NCBI GenBank assembly: GCA_963578625.1 | Contig: CAUZEO010000269.1 | Location: 1 to 7,301, forward strand | Source: CAUZEO01 sp963578625 | GTDB taxonomy: Bacteria; Verrucomicrobiota; Kiritimatiellia; SLOV01 | Direction: 5' to 3' | DNA: 7,301 nt | Part shown: in pieces, positions 1 through 6,774 of the stretch | Position numbering within the stretch: position 1 is the first letter of the stretch | Layout of the letters: every line of letters begins with the position of its first letter | Notes under the pieces: generated by a model | The model's database searches: none | Seen by the model: the letters and a program-made list of their open reading frames with translations, nothing else | Told to the model about the DNA's origin: nothing | Translations under genes and position numbers: made by a program

Positions 1-414
1 CTGCGTGTACTGACCTTGGCTGTAATGGCCGGTTTTGTTCTGGTCCTGTGCGAGCGCATCGGCCTGGCGGTGCTTCGCCCGGATGGATTTACCCATGTCG
101 AACCGGATGGGGATCGCGGGGGGGGGGGCACTCTGACCACCATCCCGGTGCGGTCCGGCGCCGCGCAGACGCTTCGCGTCAACGCGGACTGCCGGAAGGG
201 GTCGAGCATCCGTGTCGAATTGCTTCACGCGCAGGAGGAGAAACCACTCGCCGGCTACGCCCGGGCAGACGCGCGACCGATCCGGGGGGACCAGCCGGAT
301 GTTGCGGTGCGATGGAAAGGTCCGGCGACGCTGCCCGAGGGCGAGGAGACCTTCCGCATCCGGTTCCACCTGGAGGGGCAGCATGCGCGGCTGTATTCCA
401 TCGCGTTCTTATAA
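1..414 (+). CDS. C-terminal part of a beta-propeller glycosidase-like protein (5' end outside window)
   Basis: The frame is open from the first base and stops at 412-414, so the gene begins upstream; the TTG/ATG codons near 16-27 are probably internal. The ~137 visible residues carry the pattern of the C-terminal beta-domain found in planctomycete-type proteins with a five-bladed propeller related to GH32/GH43. The markers run in order: RIGLAVLRPDGF, GTLTT, LRVNADC, IRVELLHA, PIRGD, VRWKG, then IRFHLEG and LYSIAFL at the end. In that family this module follows the catalytic-type propeller and is thought to be a beta-sandwich. The propeller itself is not visible, so activity and substrate cannot be judged. 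The gene lies 27 nt before the GH38 gene on the same strand and probably shares its transcript. An 11-G run at 118-128 encodes four glycines in a variable loop. Family recognition is from memory of the motif pattern. Confidence 0.8.
   Translation: MRVLTLAVMAGFVLVLCERIGLAVLRPDGFTHVEPDGDRGGGGTLTTIPVRSGAAQTLRVNADCRKGSSIRVELLHAQEEKPLAGYARADARPIRGDQPDVAVRWKGPATLPEGEETFRIRFHLEGQHARLYSIAFL
118..128 (+). repeat. G11 homopolymer tract inside coding sequence
   Basis: Eleven consecutive G bases sit in frame in the partial first gene and encode Gly codons just before the conserved GTLTT segment. The length is in the range that slips during replication or is miscalled in sequencing. As given, the frame is kept. 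Confidence 0.9.
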
Positions 415-441
415 GAAGCGAAATGGAAAGGTACAAGCACC

Positions 442-2844
442 ATGAGTGAAGCGACGACCGCCCGCAAACCGACGCAGCCTGGCCAAGCGCCGGACGACGC
501 CCGGTGCCTCTATGTCTTTGGCGCCTTCCATTACGACGTGGCGTACCAGAAGACCTTCTCCGAGTACCTCCCCCGGTCACTGGAGATCATCGACGCCGGG
601 CTCGACCTCCTTGGCCGGAACGCGCAGTACATCTTCTGCATCGAGCAGGTGATTCTTGTCGCCGAGTACTGGACACGCAGGCCCGAACGCCAGGCGGAAT
701 TCAGGCGATTCGCGCAGGAAGAGCGAATCATCTTCTGCCCCGGGATGTGGACCATGCCGGACATCAACATGCCGGGTGCGGAATCGTTGTACCAGAACGC
801 GTTGCTCGGGCGAGCCTGGCTGATGCAGCATGTCGGCGTGCCTCCGGGACCGATATGCTGGATGGCGGACGTCGCGGGGCATCATCCTCAGATTCCCCAG
901 ATGTGTTCGCAGTTGGGGTACTCACTCTACATGTTCGCCCGAGGCCAGGTCGAGCGCGACGATGTCGTAGACTTTGCGTGGCAAGGGATTGACGGGACAC
1001 GTGTCCTGGCCCATTGGGAACCGGAGACCTATTACGGACTGACCATCGGATTGGAGTGGCACGGCAAGCGGTCCGAGGAGTGGATACGCGACCGGATTGA
1101 GCGATTCGTCCTCTCCCCCCTCTCCAGGGGAGGGTCGCCCGTCATGCTCTCGACAATCGGGGGCGACTTCTGTCCGCCCCATGCGCGCGATGCGGAATTC
1201 GTGAATGCGTGGAACGGTGCGGGCAGGTCACCCCGAATCCAGATGGCGCATCCGGATACCTTCATCCAGGCGCTCCGTCGGCGGACCGATCTTCCCGTTC
1301 TGAAAGAAGATCTCAATCCGCTGTTCCAGGGGACGTACGCCAGCCGGATACGGCTCAAGCAGCGCAACCGGGCCTGCGAAACGCTCCTCTATGCTTGTGA
1401 GTTGCTGGATGCCGTCCGCGGCGCTACCGCCGGCGACGACACAAGCGGGATGTGGCGCAGGTTGTGCACGATTCAATTCCACGACATTCTGTGGGGCAGC
1501 CTGGCGCATGCGGCGTGGACGGAAGCCATGACGGAGGCAGACGCGCTCCATCAGGAACTACGGAATGCTGTTGCCCGCAGACTGGCCACCGACCCGGGTG
1601 AAGAGACCGTCGTCTTCAACCCTCTGCCATACCCCCGCGAAGATATCGTGGAAACAGGCAAAGGCCCGGGACTCGTGCGCCTGGACGCCATGCAGATCGC
1701 GCGCCTTGAAGATGTGGCCATGGCCCATGTTTCCACCCCCGCAACCGTCGCCGGGCGGCGTCTTGAAAACGGGCTCCTCTGCGTCGAAATAGACGAGTAC
1801 GGGAGAATCGCTCGCATGCGCGATGTCCCGGCAGATTGCCTCTATGAAGACGAGCGCCACGGATATCTTCACGACGTGACGGTTGAGCCCGACCCGGGCG
1901 ACCCTTGGACACGAGGCCGCGTCAACGGATCTCTCCTTCACGTTGCGCCATGCCACGACCCGGCATCCCGCTCGGGAACGGTGCCCGAACCCTATGGACC
2001 CGTTCAGACGCGCGGGGCCGATTCTCTCTGTTTTGAGCACCCCCAAGTTGAAGTTGGACAGGGGTCGCACGGAGTGATGGCCTGGTACGAAGCAACCTAT
2101 CCCGCCCGTGGACTCACCATCCGTTACACCCTGCACGCCAATGAGAAGTTGCTCCGGATTCGAGTCGAACACCGAACGCGGATCATTCGCGCGCGCCTGC
2201 GCGCGGTGGTGCCCACCGGCATACCGGGCGGGGCAATCCGCCGGGAAATACCCGCCGGATATGTCCGACAGCCGGAAGGAGAATTCCCCGCTCAGAGTTG
2301 GATGGACTACGCGAACGAGGACCGTGGACTCTGTCTTCTCAACCGGGGCCTGCCGGGGAACAACACCACCGACGGGGTGATGCTCCTTTCGCTGTTCAGG
2401 GCGGTGGTGATGGACGAGCCGGGCGTCGCGCCGGACTATGAACTCGAGGTCGACCAGGAAGCGGTTTACGCGCTGCATCCCTTCACGCCCGGCGACAACC
2501 GTTACGATCCCTGTCGCCTGGGCAAGCTCTTCAACAACCCGGTCCTGGGCGCGACCGGCAGGCTCTCGGCCGGTGACTCGCGCAGGATGGAATTTCACGG
2601 CCGCGCAGAGCCCCTCGCCGTTCGCGCCGTGGCCGAGGACTGCATCGAACTCCGGCTCCACGAATCTTCCGGCAGCACACAAGATATTCGGATCACCTGC
2701 CACGCCCCGGTTCGTCAAGCCTCGCTGATCACTCCCTTGGGGGAACCGGTGCGCGACGTCCGGTTGGGCGCGACAAACGACGTCCACTTCACGCTGAAGG
2801 CGTTTGAAATCGCAACCCTCAGGCTGGAGTTTATGAACACATGA
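442..2844 (+). CDS. Glycoside hydrolase family 38 alpha-mannosidase-like enzyme
   Basis: An 800-residue protein with the full GH38 layout: catalytic (beta/alpha) domain ~20-290, helical middle domain ~300-390, then C-terminal beta-sandwich domains to residue 800, introduced by VFNPLPYPRE (~391-400). GH38 enzymes are retaining, metal-dependent (usually Zn) alpha-mannosidases. Residues matching the Drosophila Golgi mannosidase II site are visible: metal ligands H30 and D32 (HYD), nucleophile D143 in WMADVAGHHP, R167 exactly 24 residues later, probable acid/base D242 in GGDF, and metal ligand H347 in QFHDILWG. The usual active-site Trp after the first motif is Tyr35. Length is normal. There is no signal peptide, so it should be cytoplasmic and act on imported oligosaccharides or mannosides. 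ATG 442 is preceded by GGAAAGG at 425-431. The stop overlaps the next start as ATGA. The fold and family are secure; the exact linkage and substrate are inferred. Confidence 0.95.
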   Translation: MSEATTARKPTQPGQAPDDARCLYVFGAFHYDVAYQKTFSEYLPRSLEIIDAGLDLLGRNAQYIFCIEQVILVAEYWTRRPERQAEFRRFAQEERIIFCPGMWTMPDINMPGAESLYQNALLGRAWLMQHVGVPPGPICWMADVAGHHPQIPQMCSQLGYSLYMFARGQVERDDVVDFAWQGIDGTRVLAHWEPETYYGLTIGLEWHGKRSEEWIRDRIERFVLSPLSRGGSPVMLSTIGGDFCPPHARDAEFVNAWNGAGRSPRIQMAHPDTFIQALRRRTDLPVLKEDLNPLFQGTYASRIRLKQRNRACETLLYACELLDAVRGATAGDDTSGMWRRLCTIQFHDILWGSLAHAAWTEAMTEADALHQELRNAVARRLATDPGEETVVFNPLPYPREDIVETGKGPGLVRLDAMQIARLEDVAMAHVSTPATVAGRRLENGLLCVEIDEYGRIARMRDVPADCLYEDERHGYLHDVTVEPDPGDPWTRGRVNGSLLHVAPCHDPASRSGTVPEPYGPVQTRGADSLCFEHPQVEVGQGSHGVMAWYEATYPARGLTIRYTLHANEKLLRIRVEHRTRIIRARLRAVVPTGIPGGAIRREIPAGYVRQPEGEFPAQSWMDYANEDRGLCLLNRGLPGNNTTDGVMLLSLFRAVVMDEPGVAPDYELEVDQEAVYALHPFTPGDNRYDPCRLGKLFNNPVLGATGRLSAGDSRRMEFHGRAEPLAVRAVAEDCIELRLHESSGSTQDIRITCHAPVRQASLITPLGEPVRDVRLGATNDVHFTLKAFEIATLRLEFMNT
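1111..1134 (+). repeat. Pyrimidine/purine hairpin-forming insertion in the GH38 gene
   Basis: A C/T-rich run followed by a G/A-rich run can fold: 1118-1124 pairs with 1128-1134 (one G-T wobble) around a three-base loop. It is read in frame as LSPLSRGG, directly before the strand that leads to the GGDF motif. Its composition differs from its surroundings and resembles dispersed C/T-G/A palindromes of many bacterial genomes, but one copy in one window cannot show that it is a repeat family. Confidence 0.45.
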
Positions 2845-3080
2845 GTGAGTGGTTGACACCCACGCTGCTCAGGCGGGACTATGGTTGCACAGGTAGGGAC
2901 GAACGTGGCGACGGAAAAAGGATCTGGCTGGGGGCGGGCCCGATGGCCCGGCTGCGGGACTACGAGCAGGTGGAAGAGGTCGACATCCTGCTCGAGCCCG
3001 TCGATCCGATCCCCCACCCGACGCCGGGCCGGATCATCCCGCCCAGGGCCGTGGTCCCGGGACAGGCAGGCAGATCTTGA
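2841..3080 (+). CDS. Small unrecognised protein, probably truncated by a frameshift
   Basis: 79 codons starting at an ATGA overlap with the GH38 stop, with GGAG at 2826-2829, so translation is probably coupled. About four fifths of codons up to ~3066 end in G or C, like the neighbouring genes, which supports real coding. The product has a basic N-terminus (LLRRDYG), a middle with RIWLGAGPMARLRDYEQ and an acidic, proline-rich stretch (VEEVDILLEPVDPIPHPTP). There is no signal peptide or membrane segment. I do not recognise the family. The frame stops at 3078-3080, soon after a CAGG tandem repeat, whereas the frame one base back stays open to 3247 and ends exactly on the start of the oxidoreductase gene. 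I therefore suspect the native protein was ~136 residues and that this version is shortened. It could also be a genuine short protein. Confidence 0.55.
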   Translation: MSEWLTPTLLRRDYGCTGRDERGDGKRIWLGAGPMARLRDYEQVEEVDILLEPVDPIPHPTPGRIIPPRAVVPGQAGRS

Positions 3081-3247
3081 AAACGAAGCGGCATGTGACG
3101 ATTCCCTCTTCCAACAGGCAATACTCGAATGGTACAAAATCGGGCTCGTTCCCGATTATCGTGGGCGAGTCCTGCTATGTGAAGGCTATTAGACCCGAAT
3201 GGCACTCCAGTCTGCGAGAGGTTTGGCAACTACAGAGCGCTGTATGA
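3062..3247 (+). pseudogene. Possible displaced 3' part of the small gene (frame -1)
   Basis: Reading from 3062 in this frame gives about 60 sense codons and a TGA at 3245-3247 that overlaps ATG 3244 as ATGA, the same junction type as at 2841. About three fifths of codons end in G or C, better than the alternative frame that stops at 3190-3192. The peptide ends with SFPIIVGESCYVKAI and RPEWHSSLREVWQLQSAV, which looks like a strand followed by an amphipathic helix. It has no start of its own; it makes sense as the tail of the 2841 gene if one CAGG unit was lost near 3063-3073. The lower G+C of this part would also fit non-coding spacer, so the call is tentative. Confidence 0.4.
3063..3073 (+). 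repeat. CAGG tetranucleotide tandem repeat (2.75 units)
   Basis: CAGGCAGGCAG lies in the last codons of the short reading frame that stops at 3080. Adding one 4-bp unit would move the frame from 2841 into the one ending at 3247; removing one would move it into the frame ending at 3192. The array is short, so it is a possible slip site rather than a proven one. Confidence 0.6.
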
Positions 3248-4335
3248 CGGAGCACGGCAATCGGATCGGGGCGGCAGTACTGGGACTCGGCAGCATGGGC
3301 GGGACCCATATCCGGACGGCCCTGGACTCGCCGTTCATTCACCGGGTGATCGGCTACGAGCCGTCCGCTGACCGGGCGGCACAGCGCGGCAAGGAACTCG
3401 GCATCGACACCACATCGGACCTGGATGCGATCCTGAACGATCCGGAGATCCAATTGGTGCAAATTGCGGCGCCGAATCCGCGGCACGCGGAGCTGACGAT
3501 CCGCGCCCTGCGCGTGGGGAAGGCGGTGCTTTGCGAGAAACCCATCAGCGAAACGCTGGAAGACGCGCGGCGGGTGGTCGAGGCGCAAGAGGAGACCGGC
3601 TGCTTCCTGCAGATCGGATTCGAGGCGCGTTACTCCAGGATGTTCCTCAAGACGAGGGCGTGGATCGACGCGGGGCTAATCGGGACACCGGTGAACTGCC
3701 ATTGCCGCTATTACTGCAGTGAATTCCATCTCAAGGACACCTGGCGCAGCAACAGCAAGGGAACGCTGATCGGCGAGAAGCTCTCGCACTACCTGGACCT
3801 TCAGCGCTGGTTCATCGGCAGCCCCGTCCAGGAGGTATTCTCCATGACCGCCCCGAATGCGGTGGCGTACTTCAATCATCCCGACAACCACCAGATCAAC
3901 TTGCGCTTCGCCAACGGCATGATTTCGAACCTGAACTTCGTGATGCACATCGCCGAGACCGATCACACCGACCCGCTGCTGGAGATGCTGGAGAAACAAT
4001 CCGACGACGGACACTTCCTGCAGTTCCACATCTTCGGCACCCGGGGGGCGATCGAGACCGATGTATTTCGCCGTCGCATCCGCCGCTGGACTTTCTCCGA
4101 CGGCCCGAAGCAGCTGGTCAGCGAGATCGTCGAGACCGTCACCTTTCCCAGGGAGGAGGACCAGGAGTGGTTCCACAACGTGCACGGTCAAAACCTGCGG
4201 ATCGCGGAATTGGTGGCGAAGGGACTCCGACCCGAGAACCCGGTACACGATTCATTCGAAACGATGAAGACCGGCTTTGCCGCCGAGATGTCGGAGCGCG
4301 AAAAACGCGTGGTCAGGCTGGCCGAACTGGCGTGA
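3244..4335 (+). CDS. Gfo/Idh/MocA family NAD(P)-dependent oxidoreductase
   Basis: A 363-residue protein of usual family length. The N-terminal Rossmann domain (~6-125) shows GLGSMGG (G14, G16, G19), an acidic E39 at the end of the second strand (suggesting NAD(H) rather than NADP(H)) and the signature EKP at 98-100 with catalytic-type K99. The C-terminal alpha/beta domain (~126-350) has GEKLSHYLDLQRW, where H182 and D185 match the family's substrate/catalytic motif; this is the EK-x-x-H-x-x-D variant rather than D-x-G-x-H. Members oxidise, reduce or epimerise sugars, inositols and sugar acids through a keto intermediate, in the cytoplasm. ATG 3244 is preferred because the fold begins right after it and it overlaps the upstream stop (ATGA); an in-frame ATG at 3199 would add 15 unlikely residues. 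It is last in the GH38 operon, which suggests a role in processing the released sugar. The specific substrate is unknown. Confidence 0.93.
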   Translation: MTEHGNRIGAAVLGLGSMGGTHIRTALDSPFIHRVIGYEPSADRAAQRGKELGIDTTSDLDAILNDPEIQLVQIAAPNPRHAELTIRALRVGKAVLCEKPISETLEDARRVVEAQEETGCFLQIGFEARYSRMFLKTRAWIDAGLIGTPVNCHCRYYCSEFHLKDTWRSNSKGTLIGEKLSHYLDLQRWFIGSPVQEVFSMTAPNAVAYFNHPDNHQINLRFANGMISNLNFVMHIAETDHTDPLLEMLEKQSDDGHFLQFHIFGTRGAIETDVFRRRIRRWTFSDGPKQLVSEIVETVTFPREEDQEWFHNVHGQNLRIAELVAKGLRPENPVHDSFETMKTGFAAEMSEREKRVVRLAELA

Positions 4336-4457
4336 TGCAGCGGCACCTATCCCCATGGATTCAGCGTAGGCACGTCACTTGGTCAACTCCGACAGGACGC
4401 ACGTATCGACAAGATATCTCATAGTTCGAGATCCCGTCCGTACCCACGCGTGCGTTC

Positions 4458-4479
4458 GAGATCGATAACCATCGATCTC
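4458..4479. repeat. Perfect 9-bp inverted repeat, 4-nt loop
   Basis: GAGATCGAT, the loop AACC, then ATCGATCTC form a perfect stem. There is no T run after it on either strand, so it is not a standard intrinsic terminator. It could act as a bidirectional transcript end between the two convergent units, or as a protein-binding site; position is the only argument. Confidence 0.5.
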
Positions 4480-4685
4480 ATACCGCCCGTACCACCATGC
4501 TCTTGGCGTTCCGTCTCTGTTCTTCCTCAGCTCAAGCGACATTCAGGAGCCTCAATATCTTTACACTCTCTTACACTGTTTTACTCTATGGTCATTCGTC
4601 AGCCTCATTACCAACGTATCCACCAACATAGATACACGAAAACAGAGAAAATTGATTGAATTAAAGGAAGTTTCGGTGATTCATT

Positions 4686-4700
4686 CGGGTATGTGACCCG
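4686..4700 (-). terminator. Weak hairpin after the minus-strand gene
   Basis: CGGGT and ACCCG pair around a five-base loop 28 nt beyond the stop of the minus-strand gene. The stem is only 5 bp and the T-richer stretch lies about 20 nt further on, so this is at best a poor terminator. Confidence 0.2.
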
Positions 4701-4727
4701 TGTAGCGGACGACAACCGCAACCCAGG

Positions 4728-6761
4728 CTACGTGCCGGATTGCTTTATTGCCTGCGCATCGATGCGCTCATACCCCTCGATCTTCTTCTCAATCGCCTTG
4801 GACGCCGGCATCAAACGATAGCCGCGAAAATCATACGCCGGACATTCGAGATAGACCCCTTGACCCAGCACGTCGGATGAGATTTGCGCCGTTCCTTCCG
4901 AGACGAGAACCTGCTTGCTTTCTTCATCCACGATAAACCAGTTTCCATCCGGGGCGGAAATCGTAAGCTTCAGGTAACAAGGCTTCTCCTGGTTGTAATT
5001 GCCGGCCACCACAAGGTACTCGTCCTGCCGGTTTCCGCGATAGGCCCTGCTTATCAGGTCGCGCGCCTGATCGGGGTCTTCCCAGGTCACAACCTCCAGG
5101 GCGAGGTTTGCCGGGTCGGGCGTCCCCTCAAAAATCAGCTCCTGATTTCTGCCCAGGAATCCCATGGCCCGATTCAGGAGCACGAAATTCTCGGCATCCA
5201 TGGAGAGTCCGGCGTAGAGGCCCGTCCCTTTGCACCCGATCAGGGCGGCCCCCAACACCTGGAGCATGATCTCTTCGGCAGGAACAACCACCCGGCCATA
5301 GGAACCGTGAGAAACATTTTGACAGCCCAGGAACTGGGCATTCGGGGCTTGCTTCATATACGATGTCATCTTCCGGAGAGCGGCCGGTCCCGAAAATCGC
5401 ATCGGCTGGCAGTAGGTCACATAATCGCCGAAATTCTCATACCCCAAGTCCCGGCCCGAACCGGGCTTCACCCCCATGTTCCCCTCGGTAATGATGGTTT
5501 CAATGTCGGGATTGATTCCCCTGACAAAATCGGCCCAGTTTTTGATCACTAATGAAATCAGCTCCCTGCGATGGCCCATCCATCGCTCGATCTTCTCCGG
5601 TTCGATGGCCTCCGTCGTTACCCAGTTATCGGTTTTGCCCAGATCCCGGATGTCGACAACCAGGTTAAGCTCTTCGTCCGCGGGAATACCAAATAGTTCC
5701 TTGAACTGGCCGGTATTCCACGGATCCAAAGAAGCAAGGCTGACCCGCGCGCCGGGCTCGAAATTCCAGAGCGCCGCGTCCGCCATGGGAGCATACCGCT
5801 CCATCGCGCCCTTGTCCGCATCCTCAAACCACCGCGGCCCCATGGAGACCGGATCGTCCTCGTATTTTCCCAGGCCGCGTTCAACCGCCTTATAGATGCT
5901 GCGGGGCGAATCGCCAAAGGCATAGCCTCCCCCCGTCGAGACGATGATGTAGAAGCCACGTTTTCGCATCTCCTTTATACATTCATCCTGGGCGGGATCG
6001 ACACCGGTTGGATGGGAAGGTGAATCGATGCCGTACTGGATGGCATTGATGCCGGCCTTCGCCAGGGAGTCCCCGAGTTCGTCCCACGCGCCGTTGCGCC
6101 AGCGCGGCCCGCGATAAAGCCAAAGCAAGAAGTCCCTCGGGGAGATCTTGGGGGGCGTCTCCAATGCCTCGTAAATCTTGAGCTCAGACATATCTGTGTG
6201 GCATGCCCGTCCTTTGTGAAAAAGGGTGACTTGAATCGGTTGCGTCTCGTCGGGAACCTCCTGATCGGCGTCGGTTCGATACCAGAGCGTATCCACGTTC
6301 GCCCCACTTGAGGACTGATCAAAAAATCGAACCTTCGCCCTTTCGGCATCGATCGATTTCTCTATTTTCCAATAGGGCTTGCCGCACCACACGGTTTCGG
6401 TCACCGCGAGTCTTGGATCATCTTCGTAGATGGTTGTGATGCCGTTGTCGGGGAAGCGGTGCGTGACGCCGACGAACTTTAGGTAGGCCGGCAGAAGCAC
6501 CTCGTAAGAAAAATTCTCCGGCGTATATTTTTCGGTGTCGTCCGCAACCGAGGTAATAAACAGCTCCAGGAAATTCTCCTGCCCCTTAATCCCGGAGGTC
6601 ACACCGCTCTTGCAGATGCTCGAATGCACAAAGTAGATGTGGGGCGGATCGAGGCGTTTCCCATAAACATCCGCCGCCAGGCATTCCGGGGATCCCGGAA
6701 TATTGATAAGCAGAATCGAAACGACTCCGATCCCAAAGAGCATTTTCATGGTTCGGAGCAT
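4728..6761 (-). CDS. Secreted TIM-barrel, glycoside-hydrolase-like protein of unknown family
   Basis: A ~677-residue protein (ATG at 6761, stop TAG at 4730-4728). The N-terminus is a Sec signal peptide: basic MLRTMKM, hydrophobic LFGIGVVSILLINI, likely cut near CLA-AD (~29). Residues ~35-200 look like a beta-rich domain. About 205-545 shows repeated strand-helix units of a TIM barrel: FLLWLYRG, INAIQYGID, GFYIIVST, ALWNFEPG, ETIITEGNMG, YVTYCQPM, AQFLGCQNV and AALIGCKGTGLYAG. E335 in NFEPG and E426 in ITEGN sit at strand ends, as catalytic acids do in many barrel glycosidases. About 553-650 resembles a C-terminal beta-sandwich. It is probably periplasmic or extracellular and acts on polysaccharide; I cannot assign a family or substrate. 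Start choice: TTG 6812 and ATG 6803 would put extra residues before the signal peptide; ATG 6761 or ATG 6749 fits better, though no start has a clear ribosome binding site. It is monocistronic here and convergent with the GH38 operon. Confidence 0.85.
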   Translation of the reverse strand: MLRTMKMLFGIGVVSILLINIPGSPECLAADVYGKRLDPPHIYFVHSSICKSGVTSGIKGQENFLELFITSVADDTEKYTPENFSYEVLLPAYLKFVGVTHRFPDNGITTIYEDDPRLAVTETVWCGKPYWKIEKSIDAERAKVRFFDQSSSGANVDTLWYRTDADQEVPDETQPIQVTLFHKGRACHTDMSELKIYEALETPPKISPRDFLLWLYRGPRWRNGAWDELGDSLAKAGINAIQYGIDSPSHPTGVDPAQDECIKEMRKRGFYIIVSTGGGYAFGDSPRSIYKAVERGLGKYEDDPVSMGPRWFEDADKGAMERYAPMADAALWNFEPGARVSLASLDPWNTGQFKELFGIPADEELNLVVDIRDLGKTDNWVTTEAIEPEKIERWMGHRRELISLVIKNWADFVRGINPDIETIITEGNMGVKPGSGRDLGYENFGDYVTYCQPMRFSGPAALRKMTSYMKQAPNAQFLGCQNVSHGSYGRVVVPAEEIMLQVLGAALIGCKGTGLYAGLSMDAENFVLLNRAMGFLGRNQELIFEGTPDPANLALEVVTWEDPDQARDLISRAYRGNRQDEYLVVAGNYNQEKPCYLKLTISAPDGNWFIVDEESKQVLVSEGTAQISSDVLGQGVYLECPAYDFRGYRLMPASKAIEKKIEGYERIDAQAIKQSGT

Positions 6762-6774
6762 GCCGGAGTAGAAC

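Larger units (their letters stand above)
4336..4727. other. Convergent intergenic region, lower G+C, no convincing gene
   Basis: This 392-nt stretch lies between the operon end and the 3' end of the minus-strand gene. G+C falls, most strongly at about 4555-4680, where the + strand has T-rich then A-rich runs. It holds a perfect inverted repeat (4458-4479), the 10-bp direct repeat GTTCGAGATC at 4424-4433 and 4454-4463, and a weaker hairpin, CGGGT/ACCCG, at 4686-4700. A 29-codon ORF begins at 4335 on a TGATG overlap, and a 69-codon ORF lies at 4450-4659; neither has a good ribosome binding site or recognisable sequence. Confidence 0.6.

Noticed and set aside
48..449. 133-codon + strand frame overlapping the first gene
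   Set aside because: Arg/Gly/His-rich shadow; the family motifs are in the other frame.
2188..2206. Alternating CG-rich palindrome
   Set aside because: Encodes the ordinary run RARLRAVV in the GH38 beta-domain; explained by Arg/Ala codon choice in a G+C-rich gene.
1558..2859. 433-codon open frame on the minus strand
   Set aside because: Lies entirely opposite the GH38 C-terminal domains, has no recognisable motif and reads as an Arg/Gly-rich antisense shadow typical of G+C-rich genes.
3062..3080. Programmed -1 ribosomal frameshift in the small gene
   Set aside because: No slippery heptamer in the right phase and no clear stimulatory hairpin just after; a simple indel explains the frame change better.
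3676..4248. 190-codon minus-strand frame
   Set aside because: Antisense shadow of the oxidoreductase gene.
4335..4424. 29-codon ORF starting on a TGATG overlap with the oxidoreductase stop
   Set aside because: Very short, no recognisable sequence; the overlap alone is not enough to call a gene.
4884..5552. 222-codon + strand frame
   Set aside because: Antisense shadow of the secreted TIM-barrel gene, which has signal peptide and domain pattern.
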